Of a DNA stretch of 16,307 bases, positions 6,622 to 12,269 are shown piece by piece. Source of the stretch: Syntrophaceae bacterium. Its GTDB lineage: Bacteria > Desulfobacterota > Syntrophorhabdia > Syntrophorhabdales > WCHB1-27. The DNA is taken from contig PLSJ01000131.1 of assembly GCA_003165115.1 (NCBI GenBank), forward strand, positions 1 through 16,307. Reading direction: 5' to 3'. Position 1 is the first letter of the stretch; each line of letters opens with the position of its first letter. Both the position numbers and the translations under genes were made by a program. Under the pieces are notes generated by a model. That model was not told the DNA's origin, did not search any database, and saw nothing but the letters and a program-made list of their open reading frames with translations.

Positions 6622-7791
6622 CTAAAAAAGCGCATCGGGACCCGCTCCGAAGGCGTCCTTACTCTTGCGCTTCTTCATCGCCATGCGTCTCTCGCTATAG
6701 CGGGCGTTATGCGTGATATTCTTCTGTACGGTAATGAAAGGCGGAAGTCGGATGGTCTTTTCCTCGCCGGCGGTATCGAACGGTTCCGCCTCCAACACGG
6801 TAAGGCCGTCGTATCTCCCCTTGTAGCGGTCGATCTCGATATGCTGGTCGTTCCACAAAAAAGAAGAGCGTTCCTTTGCCAGGACCTCGGTCCCCGGCTC
6901 CCGGAGCCTCGCAAGGCTTACATAGTGTGCCTCCGTGATCAGCTCCTCCTCTTCGATGCGCGCACCCGCCGTCCTTGTCCTCGTGAGGAAGTAGAGGTAC
7001 GACCCATCGCGGCCCCGTCTCTTGATCCGTATTTCCTCATCCCGGTTCTTCGGCCGCAGGTAGATCTGCTCTATCTCGACGGTCTGATGCGTCGGCAGGA
7101 GGTGGTCGCCGACCCGCGCGACGAGGTATCGTTCCTTCGTCTCGCGGGGAGCGGGCATCCCGAGGATCTGCAGGATCGTCGAAAAGGTCCTCCTGATCTT
7201 GCCCTGGAAATCGGTCCGGTTGTCGATGATGCGGAAGCGTGGATGGCCGAGCCAGCTTTCGCGTATCTTCCGGTCGATGAGGACCGCTTCCTCGGCGGTC
7301 TCGATGCGGGCGGAGTTGTTCTCGCCCGTGTAGTACTCCCTCGCCCCTTCCGCCGCCGTGACAAGATGGATCACCGCGTGGTACCGGTCGCGCAGGCGCA
7401 CTTCACTTAAGCCCTTGCGCTTGAGTATGCCTTTGAAGTCGTCGTGAGGCATGAATGCCTTGATGTCCATGACGCCCCGGTCGAGGAGAAGCACCTTTTT
7501 TCTCTCCGGAAAGATCTGCATCACTGCCCGCAGGTAAGTCTCCTCGAAAGAAAGCTGCATGTCGAGTATGGCTTCTTCGTACATGGCCACCTGCTTCGGC
7601 CTGTCCATCTTTCGCCTGTCGATGCCGTTGTTTGTGATCAACGTCGCCGTTTCCGGTATAACAAAGACCATCAGGCCGTAATCGGACAGCTTTTCGGTGA
7701 GATATGCGAGGGAGGAGCTTTTCCCCGAGCACGGTCCACCCGTGAGGACAATCGTGTAGACGGGCTCGATGAGCGGGGACGCAGTGAACAT
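6622..7791 (-). CDS. Ttd14-like P-loop ATPase/GTPase fused to a CYTH domain
   Basis: A 389-residue soluble protein. The N-terminal AAA_28/NadR-kinase-like domain (about 11-205) has a Walker A GGPCSGKS at residues 18-25 and LLLDRG (101-106) as a Walker B-like strand followed by the kinase-type DRG. The C-terminal part (about 220-365) reads as a CYTH/triphosphate-tunnel fold with alternating acidic/basic strands: EIEQIYL at 239, EIRIKRRG at 253, EIDRYKG at 319 and LEAEPF at 333. The canonical ExExK is altered to EIEQI, as in the Ttd14 (TRPL translocation defect) group, which has the same domain order. The substrate in bacteria is unknown; nucleoside or polyphosphate chemistry is possible. The basic tail (MAMKKRKSK) is unusual. 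The ATG at 7791 has AAGGA nine bases upstream. It is transcribed alone from its own promoter, divergent from the 228-residue unknown. Confidence 0.8.
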   Translation of the reverse strand: MFTASPLIEPVYTIVLTGGPCSGKSSSLAYLTEKLSDYGLMVFVIPETATLITNNGIDRRKMDRPKQVAMYEEAILDMQLSFEETYLRAVMQIFPERKKVLLLDRGVMDIKAFMPHDDFKGILKRKGLSEVRLRDRYHAVIHLVTAAEGAREYYTGENNSARIETAEEAVLIDRKIRESWLGHPRFRIIDNRTDFQGKIRRTFSTILQILGMPAPRETKERYLVARVGDHLLPTHQTVEIEQIYLRPKNRDEEIRIKRRGRDGSYLYFLTRTRTAGARIEEEELITEAHYVSLARLREPGTEVLAKERSSFLWNDQHIEIDRYKGRYDGLTVLEAEPFDTAGEEKTIRLPPFITVQKNITHNARYSERRMAMKKRKSKDAFGAGPDALF

Positions 7792-7829
7792 GGCGACAAA
7801 TCCTTCGGCGCAAATGTGTGCCGGAACCC

Positions 7830-7859
7830 ATTTTAGCCTGTCCGGGGTGCGCGAGGCAA
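7830..7859 (-). promoter_or_regulatory. Sigma70-type promoter for the ATPase-CYTH gene
   Basis: Minus-strand TTGCCT (7854-7859) and TAAAAT (7830-7835, 5/6) are spaced 18 nt apart. Transcription would start near 7823, about 32 nt before the ATG, leaving room for the AAGGA ribosome site. Confidence 0.55.
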
Positions 7860-7891
7860 GTGTTTGTGGAGGCAGTCGTGACTTTCGCTAC

Positions 7892-7921
7892 TTGACAGTA
7901 CTTTAATAAATATTTTATATA
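7892..7921 (+). promoter_or_regulatory. Sigma70-type promoter for the 228-residue unknown
   Basis: TTGACA at 7892-7897 (6/6) is followed 18 nt later by TATATA (7916-7921) in a strongly AT-rich stretch. The -10 region overlaps the first in-frame ATG (7921), which would therefore not be transcribed; this supports the downstream start at 8002. Confidence 0.6.
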
Positions 7922-8001
7922 TGACTGTGTCATTCGACGGCATCGGGGAGAACGGCGGGACGCAAGTCATGGTCATGAATCGGGGGAATGGAGAAACGAG
8001 C

Positions 8002-8688
8002 ATGTGGATAGAGACGGATCATCACGGCATGGTTAACCTAGACTACGTAAAAAGGATCGATCTCGCGGGAGAGATCGAGAAAAATAGCTTCGGGATATAC
8101 CTGTTCGATGTGGACGGCAACACGTACCCCATCGTGGACGTGTCCCGTTTCAGGAACATCGGGGTCTTTCAGGGGAAGGAGACCGATCAGGACGTGCATA
8201 CGGCCGTGTACACGTTCTATGTGATTGCAAAGAGGCTCATAGGCAGCCGTAAAGATCAGGAGATCATCACGATCGAGGCCATTTACAAGGAGTTTGCGTC
8301 CGAGTGGTACGCGCAGCAGAGAAAAGAAATGGCCAAGACGGAGGAGGAGCAGGGGCCGAAGGAAGGCGAGAGCCCGATTTCGGAAGAGGGAGAGGCCATT
8401 GCGGAACGGTCGGACAAGGTGCACGATTTTTCGGATATGAAGCAGTTCCTCGATGCGTACGGCCAAAGTTATTTCGTCAAGTTTCAAAAGAAACCCGCCC
8501 TGCGTTACGAGAACGAAGGGAAGATCGCACGCGACCTCGTCAGGCTTTATCCCCTCGAGAAGCTGAAGACGATGCTCGTCTGGTACTTCGAGTCGGACGA
8601 GGATTTCATCACGAAGGCCAACTACGATATGAAGACCTTCAAGGCCATTCTGGAAAGAACGCGAAAGGCGGGCAACTCCGAGGAGTAA
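8002..8688 (+). CDS. Unrecognised two-part cytosolic protein
   Basis: I do not recognise a named family. The frame is open from 7921, but the promoter covers that ATG and it has no ribosome site; the ATG at 8002 has GGAG eight bases upstream, giving 228 residues starting MWIETDHHG. Residues 1-95 (VNLDYVKRIDL... FGIYLFDVDGNTYPIVDV) form a beta-rich unit similar in style to small orphan proteins that open MWI...NLDxVxxI. Residues 105-140 look helical and are followed by an acidic, low-complexity linker (about 108-147, TEEEQGPKEGESPISEEGE). The C-terminal helical unit (about 150-222) contains ARDLVRLYPLEKLKTMLVWYF and DFITKANYDMKTFKAIL, resembling modules at the C-termini of some phage or plasmid replication-associated proteins; that resemblance is impressionistic. 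No signal peptide or membrane segment is seen. It is followed by the transglycosylase gene after 98 nt. Confidence 0.7.
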   Translation: MWIETDHHGMVNLDYVKRIDLAGEIEKNSFGIYLFDVDGNTYPIVDVSRFRNIGVFQGKETDQDVHTAVYTFYVIAKRLIGSRKDQEIITIEAIYKEFASEWYAQQRKEMAKTEEEQGPKEGESPISEEGEAIAERSDKVHDFSDMKQFLDAYGQSYFVKFQKKPALRYENEGKIARDLVRLYPLEKLKTMLVWYFESDEDFITKANYDMKTFKAILERTRKAGNSEE

Positions 8689-8696
8689 GATTTTTC

Positions 8697-8725
8697 TTGC
8701 ACGGCGCGTTTTTGTCGTGTAAGAT
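8697..8725 (+). promoter_or_regulatory. Weak candidate promoter for the transglycosylase gene
   Basis: TTGCAC (8697-8702) and TAAGAT (8720-8725) are 17 nt apart in the 98-nt gap before the transglycosylase. The -35 is poor (3/6) and the -10 moderate (4/6). Confidence 0.3.
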
Positions 8726-8786
8726 ACCATAAGTCTTTACATTTAAACCCGCGTTGCATTAATTAATTACCGAACAGGGAAAACTT

Positions 8787-9398
8787 ATGAGATGGCGGTT
8801 CAAAATCGCTTTGGCAACTGTTCCCGTAGTCCTTCTCGCGGGCCTCGTGGTGGGGTTTGCCTATAAGCCCGCGCAGGCATTGGATGAATCCGAGAAATCC
8901 GTGGTTGTCGAACAGATTGTCGCTTATCTGAAAGGCACGGACGTCGATATGCGGGAGGATAAGCTGAAAGCGGTAATCCATACCGTGCGCGACCAATCGA
9001 AGCAGCACGACCTGGATTACCGGCTGGCCCTTGCGGTGATCAAGGTGGAGAGCAATTTCAACCGTGACGTGGTCTCACGGAAGGGGGCCAGGGGCCTTTT
9101 TCAGATCAAGCCCTCCCTGGCCAAGTATATAGCCAAAGACGCCGGCGTGACGTGGAACGGCAACCAATGCCTGCACGAGCCGGATAACAACATCAAGCTC
9201 GGCATCTACCATCTTTCGAAGCTCGTGGAAGACTTCAAGAACCTGCCCACCGCCCTCCATGCGTACAACGCAGGGGCGAGCAAGATAAAAGCCCGGCAGA
9301 CAGCCAAAGGTGCGTCAAAGAGCGTCTTCACGAAGCGCGTCTTGAAAGAATACCGGAACAACATCGCCGTATTGCCCGAAATGGACGAATCGGACTAG
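8787..9398 (+). CDS. Exported lytic transglycosylase (SLT domain)
   Basis: Cleaves the MurNAc-GlcNAc bond of peptidoglycan to form anhydroMurNAc ends, in the periplasm. At 203 residues it is a compact family-1-like SLT enzyme. Residues 1-31 are a signal sequence or anchor: basic RWRFK, a hydrophobic stretch VPVVLLAGLVVGF, and AQA as a likely cleavage motif. The SLT domain spans about 68-185: catalytic E88 in AVIKVESNF, then GARGLFQIKPS and the ALHAYNAG motif. The start at 8787 has a modest AGGGA site. The N-terminal DESEKSVVVEQIVAYL segment resembles a short helical extension. It ends convergent to the Pro-rich secreted protein gene, with a small hairpin between. Anchored versus free form is uncertain. 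Confidence 0.9.
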   Translation: MRWRFKIALATVPVVLLAGLVVGFAYKPAQALDESEKSVVVEQIVAYLKGTDVDMREDKLKAVIHTVRDQSKQHDLDYRLALAVIKVESNFNRDVVSRKGARGLFQIKPSLAKYIAKDAGVTWNGNQCLHEPDNNIKLGIYHLSKLVEDFKNLPTALHAYNAGASKIKARQTAKGASKSVFTKRVLKEYRNNIAVLPEMDESD

Positions 9399-9405
9399 AT
9401 TCCGC

Positions 9406-9423
9406 GATAACGCCTTCGTTATC
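9406..9423. terminator. Hairpin between convergent genes, possible bidirectional terminator
   Basis: A perfect 7-bp stem GATAACG/CGTTATC with a CCTT loop lies 8 nt after the transglycosylase stop and 10 nt before the end of the convergent gene. The downstream T tract is interrupted by C (CCTCTCCTCTTTATTT), so termination strength is doubtful. Confidence 0.4.
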
Positions 9424-9433
9424 CCTCTCCTCT

Positions 9434-10033
9434 TTATTTCCCGACAGGTAAAGTACCCAATTCGGTAGGCACCCCCTCACCCCGGTCAGGGCTGAAGGGA
9501 ATGGACGAGCCGCTTCGCGCTCCGCCCGCGTCGGTCGGCGGCGTAAGCGGCAGACCCGGCGGCGTCGGTGGGACGCCCGCGTATACCGCCGGGGCAGGGG
9601 CCCGCCGGACCCTTACGGACCCGGAAAAGGGGTAGAGGCTGCTCAAGGCGGCGTCTGTCTGGGTCTCCGCGCGCGCATAAGGCGGCAAAAGCAAAGGAGA
9701 GCCCAATTGGGCCGCGGCCGAGCCTCCGGCCGGGTCGGTCCCGGTAGTCCCGAGCACGGTCCCCCCGTAAATGGTGCTTCCGTATTCGGATATACCGGTG
9801 GTGCCTATAAAGGAATTGCCCGCCGGCGGCGGCGCGGGCGGCATCATGTTGGGAGGGGGAGGGCCGACCGGGGTTTCCGCTGTCGGCGGCCCCGGAATGT
9901 TTATGGGCAGGCCCCCGGGTATGGCGCTTAAGGGAATCGGAAACCATGTCGGCTGAGCAAAGGCGTTTTGTCCGTAAAAAAAGAATACGGATGACAGCAG
10001 CAGTATTGCGCAAAACACGTGTTTTCGCTTCAT
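9434..10033 (-). CDS. Secreted Pro/Gly-rich low-complexity protein
   Basis: Not recognised. 199 residues from the ATG at 10033, chosen because GGAGG lies five bases upstream and a clean signal peptide follows (KRKHVFCAILLLSSVFFFYG... ending NAFA before QPTW). The mature part has no cysteine and is dominated by Pro, Gly, Ala and Thr: PPPPNMMPPAPPPAG near 55-70, TGISEYGSTIYGGTVLGTTGT near 78-98, and PPTPPGLPLTPPTDAGG near 155-170. Such composition suggests an extended, unstructured periplasmic or surface polypeptide rather than an enzyme. The open frame continues upstream to 10345, but lacks a start signal there and crosses the promoter. Near its 3' end the DNA carries a 13-nt exact match to the palindromic repeat (9473-9485). 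Transcribed alone. Confidence 0.7.
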   Translation of the reverse strand: MKRKHVFCAILLLSSVFFFYGQNAFAQPTWFPIPLSAIPGGLPINIPGPPTAETPVGPPPPNMMPPAPPPAGNSFIGTTGISEYGSTIYGGTVLGTTGTDPAGGSAAAQLGSPLLLPPYARAETQTDAALSSLYPFSGSVRVRRAPAPAVYAGVPPTPPGLPLTPPTDAGGARSGSSIPFSPDRGEGVPTELGTLPVGK

Positions 10034-10064
10034 ATGCCCCTCCCGCCCTTTTGATGGATAGTCA

Positions 10065-10092
10065 AATATAAGCACATTCCCGGCCCTGTCAA
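10065..10092 (-). promoter_or_regulatory. Sigma70-type promoter for the Pro/Gly-rich protein
   Basis: On the minus strand, TTGACA (10087-10092, 6/6) and TATATT (10065-10070, 5/6) are 16 nt apart. The predicted start near 10058 gives a leader of about 25 nt containing GGGAGGGG before the ATG. Confidence 0.7.
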
Positions 10093-10386
10093 TTCTCGGG
10101 CCAACCATTTTGCGGGTAGGGGACGAAAAATGCCCGCGTTCGACTTTTTTGTGAGACCTCTTGAAATTCCTTTTCGCGAATCCCACCTTTAATATAGGTG
10201 GCAGGTCGGGTGTAGCCGCGAAGGAACTGATATCCGTAAGGGGGAGGGTATTGGGCCGATTCCTTCCGAGCCGGCTAGGCGTTGTTTTTACTCCCAGGGC
10301 AACGTCCCGTGCCCCGGCCGCCACCTTCCTTTCCTTTCCCCACAATTCACCCGGACAGGGTTAGCCCTCACGTGTCCGCCCAAGAC
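10093..10386. other. Intergenic region with two small hairpins, no gene seen
   Basis: Between the divergent promoters of the Pro-rich and EF-hand genes I see no coding sequence with a start signal. Two stem-loops are visible: GCGGGTA/TGCCCGC (10112-10118 with 10131-10137, one wobble) and CCACCT/AGGTGG (10183-10188 with 10196-10201). Their role is unknown; neither is followed closely by a T run. Confidence 0.4.
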
Positions 10387-10416
10387 TTGACAAGAGACCC
10401 CGATTGTCGGTAAAAC
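10387..10416 (+). promoter_or_regulatory. Sigma70-type promoter for the EF-hand protein
   Basis: TTGACA (10387-10392, 6/6) and TAAAAC (10411-10416, 4/6) are 18 nt apart. Transcription would begin near 10423, a 25-nt leader that includes the GGAGG at 10435. Confidence 0.55.
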
Positions 10417-10447
10417 ATCTGCAGTCAAGTCGATGGAGGACCAACCC

Positions 10448-11077
10448 ATGAAAAGAAGAACCCTTGGAGCGACCCTGGTGATGGGCTTCCTTTTGATTAC
10501 GGGTGCTTACGGGCAGGAAAGGGCGCGTGCCGCGGACAACGCGCCCGTGCTGCCTTCAAAAAGAGCGGCGGTAACGCCCGTGGGATTCAGGCGCGCGGTG
10601 GCGAAACCGGACTTCAGCGGAAGGGTCGTCAGGATAGATCTTGCGTCGGAGACGTTATCTTTGAAGGGCAGAGAGACTACCGTGACATTCGACGCCTCGA
10701 CGCCCGCCCTGTCGGGCTATCGGGCTATTTCCGATATACACGTGGGGGACTCGGTCGCGGTTTCCTATAGTCCGGGAGGCATAAGGGTGGCAAGGCTGCT
10801 CGACACCCGGCGGATCGAGATAGAGACGCCGCCAGCGAGCCGGCCGGGAAGGACGGGCAGGCTCATGAGACGGGACCCGCGGGAGAGCGCGGGAGATTTT
10901 AACGGCGTCGACGCGAACAAGGACGGGAAGATCACGCCCGTCGAGCTTTCCATCCTGATCCCGGATATCACGCTCGACCGGTTCCGGCAGCATGACGCCA
11001 ATAACGACGGTTATCTTAACAGGGCGGAGTTTGCGGAGACCGTCAGGCGACAAAGGGCGGCGGAAAGGACGAGGTAG
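10448..11077 (+). CDS. Exported EF-hand calcium-binding-type protein
   Basis: 209 residues from the ATG at 10448, which has GGAGG eight bases upstream; an in-frame ATG at 10433 has none. Signal peptide: MKRR then a hydrophobic TLGATLVMGFLLITGAYG and likely cleavage near ARA-A at about residue 29. A middle unit (about 55-120, FSGRVVRIDL... TVTFDAST... HVGDSVAVSYSPGG) looks like a small beta-barrel of the kind found in exported metal or nucleic-acid-independent OB-like domains. Two EF-hand loops follow: DANKDGKITPVE at 155-166 and DANNDGYLNRAE at 183-194, each with acidic ligands at loop positions 1 and 12 and suitable residues at 3, 5 and 9. Ca2+ binding is therefore likely, in the periplasm. 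The partner is unknown. It stands alone behind its own promoter and faces the small lipoprotein gene convergently. Confidence 0.8.
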   Translation: MKRRTLGATLVMGFLLITGAYGQERARAADNAPVLPSKRAAVTPVGFRRAVAKPDFSGRVVRIDLASETLSLKGRETTVTFDASTPALSGYRAISDIHVGDSVAVSYSPGGIRVARLLDTRRIEIETPPASRPGRTGRLMRRDPRESAGDFNGVDANKDGKITPVELSILIPDITLDRFRQHDANNDGYLNRAEFAETVRRQRAAERTR

Positions 11078-11089
11078 ACCGAACGGTCT
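11076..11089. other. Small hairpin between convergent genes
   Basis: AGACC/GGTCT around GAAC, overlapping the EF-hand stop codon. No T tract follows, so it is a weak candidate for 3'-end protection or termination. Confidence 0.25.
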
Positions 11090-11104
11090 GGCCCCCTGTC
11101 CGCC

Positions 11105-11347
11105 CTATTGCTCGGGATGCGGCCTAAATGCAGGGTCTCCCGCTCCGGGAGCCTGCTGATCGTTACCGCCCTGAGACTCACCCGTGGGGGCCGTGTTGCC
11201 GAATTGGCCCAATTGGTCGGCGCTCTGGGCGGGCGGCTGATAGGCTGACTGATCGACCGTCCACCAATCGGCGGCGCAGCCCGAAAGGGCCGGAAGGGCG
11301 AAAAGGATGCCCCCGAGGACGATCCGTGAGAGTTTGATATTGGTCAT
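11105..11347 (-). CDS. Small lipoprotein
   Basis: 80 residues. The signal peptide has a lipobox LSGC, placing the lipidated cysteine at residue 24 (after LGGILFALPA); the mature chain is only about 57 residues, rich in Gln, Gly, Pro, Ser and Asp, with no fold evident (QSADQLGQFGNTAPTGESQ). The start at 11347 has AAGGAG about nine bases upstream. Residue +2 after Cys is Ala, not Asp, which under the E. coli rule favours the outer membrane. It resembles other tiny, Gln/Pro-rich envelope lipoproteins of unknown role. I find no convincing promoter within the 150 nt upstream. Convergent with the EF-hand gene. Confidence 0.7.
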   Translation of the reverse strand: MTNIKLSRIVLGGILFALPALSGCAADWWTVDQSAYQPPAQSADQLGQFGNTAPTGESQGGNDQQAPGAGDPAFRPHPEQ

Positions 11348-11520
11348 AATGTATCTCCTTGCCGAATTGAAATCGCGGCATCGTACGCATCTTTCCGGTC
11401 AAGCGCCCGTCCACGGTTGATCTGTAAAGGACTTCGGTTTTTATACCACACCACAGACAATTATTCATCAGCCGTCGGCCAAAGGACCTGAAGGGCAACC
11501 GGCTCCTCCTTCACGGGCGC
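11348..11520. other. Intergenic region, nothing clear
   Basis: This is the upstream half of the 356-nt gap before the sigma54-controlled gene. An isolated minus-strand TATAAA near 11440 lacks a partner -35. I see no gene or stable structure. Confidence 0.3.
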
Positions 11521-11564
11521 GACATTTTTGTCTATGGGCCGGGGCCGCCTTCGACACTTTTGTG
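11521..11564 (+). promoter_or_regulatory. Tandem upstream sites (GACAYTTTTGT x2), candidate enhancer-binding sites
   Basis: GACATTTTTGT at 11521 and GACACTTTTGT at 11553 are an 11-mer direct repeat with one difference, 32 bp apart (about three helical turns). The first also has dyad symmetry (GACA-TTTT-TGTC) and the second a shorter CAC-TTTT-GTG dyad. They lie about 139 and 107 bp before the predicted sigma54 transcript start, the usual distance for activator sites. Confidence 0.5.
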
Positions 11565-11586
11565 CACCCCGCAGGCTCATGTCACG

Positions 11587-11598
11587 GCCGACATCGGC
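11587..11598. promoter_or_regulatory. Palindrome between the activator sites and the -24/-12 promoter
   Basis: GCCGACATCGGC has 5-bp perfect arms around CA. It lies between the tandem sites and the sigma54-type promoter; a repressor or activator site is possible, with function unproven. Confidence 0.25.
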
Positions 11599-11633
11599 AA
11601 TAGTTCCGCACCCTTCCTCGCCAAGGCCCGCCG

Positions 11634-11649
11634 CGGCACGCCTATTGCT
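11634..11649 (+). promoter_or_regulatory. Sigma54 (RpoN) type -24/-12 promoter
   Basis: CGGCACG-CCTA-TTGCT matches the consensus TGGCACG-N4-TTGCW at every position but the first. The invariant GG (11635-11636) and GC (11647-11648) are separated by exactly 10 nt. The predicted start near 11660 gives a leader of about 44 nt before the ATG at 11704. Confidence 0.75.
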
Positions 11650-11703
11650 TATAAAAGAGTCATGAAGGTGGAGCGAAAGATCGCTTTAGCACAAGGAGGA
11701 TTT

Positions 11704-11997
11704 ATGGACACAAGTAATGGCGCGACAAAAGAGATCGCGGAACGCGCGGGAGCTGCGTGTGTGGGGGACGAGAGCCCCGATCACACCCCCTTCTTCGAGG
11801 TAAGCAAGAAAGTGGAATCGCCGGACATGCTGAAGGGCTGGGTGGAATGGTTCAAGAGGTTAAACATTCCATGCGCGGTGATGAAGACGCGCAGAGGATA
11901 CGCCCTCTGGCGGAAAGGCGAGGAGGTCGGGCGCGTCAGGTCTAAAGCCTCGTCTCAGTTGATATCGAAGAATATCATTTACTCCTTCGGCCTTTAG
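11704..11997 (+). CDS. Orphan 97-residue protein under a sigma54-type promoter
   Basis: Not recognised. The start ATG at 11704 is set by AGGAGG six bases upstream; the frame is open further upstream but crosses the promoter. The N-terminal 35 residues are probably flexible (DTSNGATKEIAERAGAACVGDESPDHTP). The rest reads as a compact domain: FFEVSKKVESPDMLKGWVEWFKRLNIPCAVMKTRRGYALWRKGEEVGRVRSK, with a helix-strand-strand feel and a basic, aromatic C-terminus (SKNIIYSFGL). No signal peptide, membrane segment or catalytic motif is evident; two cysteines (20 and 56) do not form a metal motif. A small regulatory or adaptor protein is the reasonable guess. The stop codon is immediately followed by a 6-bp hairpin (11997-12014) and then by the structured region. 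Confidence 0.75.
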   Translation: MDTSNGATKEIAERAGAACVGDESPDHTPFFEVSKKVESPDMLKGWVEWFKRLNIPCAVMKTRRGYALWRKGEEVGRVRSKASSQLISKNIIYSFGL

Positions 11998-12067
11998 CCG
12001 TCTGAAACGACGGCCGCACAGGCGTCGTACAGGGTGAAAGGTCGTATACCGACAAGTTCTCACGGGG

Positions 12068-12134
12068 AAATCGCTCACTCGCTCTTATAACGGCTTTTCG
12101 CGCGAAGCCTTATGTAAGGGTAAGTGAGCGATTT
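12068..12134. repeat. Long imperfect hairpin with 12-bp perfect outer arms
   Basis: AAATCGCTCACT (12068-12079) is exactly complementary to AGTGAGCGATTT (12123-12134). Inside, after a 4x4 internal loop, CTTATA pairs with TATGTAAG-type sequence, and GGCTT with AAGCC closes an apical loop near CGCGCG. The whole 67 nt can fold into one rod. It lies 70 nt after the orphan gene and 135 nt before the DUF2844 start. It could be an RNA structure, a small dispersed repeat or an attenuator. Confidence 0.6.
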
Positions 12135-12152
12135 TGCCATTTTCGAAATCGT

Positions 12153-12202
12153 CTTACACCCCTTGTTCTCTCGTTTGCGGCAAGAGAACCCGAGCCTTAC
12201 AC
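12153..12202. repeat. CTTACAC direct repeat flanking a hairpin
   Basis: CTTACAC occurs at 12153-12159 and 12196-12202, 43 bp apart. Between them GTTCTCT (12165-12171) and AGAGAAC (12183-12189) form a 7-bp stem with an 11-nt loop. A weak promoter-like pair, TTGCGG...TACACT with 17-nt spacing, overlaps the second repeat and could serve the DUF2844 gene. Confidence 0.4.
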
Positions 12203-12269
12203 TAAAGGCAGGGCGTGACCGGATGATGAAGGCCCCTGCCATCCAATGTCCGGTCCGGAAGGAAGAATT

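Noticed and set aside
7801..7822. Possible minus-strand sigma54 site before the ATPase-CYTH gene
   Set aside because: The GC and CC dinucleotides are 9 nt apart rather than 10, and a sigma70-type promoter fits better.
10161..10364. 67-codon open frame starting with TTG in the gap before the EF-hand gene
   Set aside because: No ribosome site, not protein-like, and it runs to within 25 nt of the EF-hand promoter.
11570..11660. Possible riboswitch in the leader of the orphan gene
   Set aside because: I compared by eye with c-di-GMP (GEMM) and molybdenum-cofactor motifs and saw no matching core; most of the stretch is upstream of the predicted transcript start.
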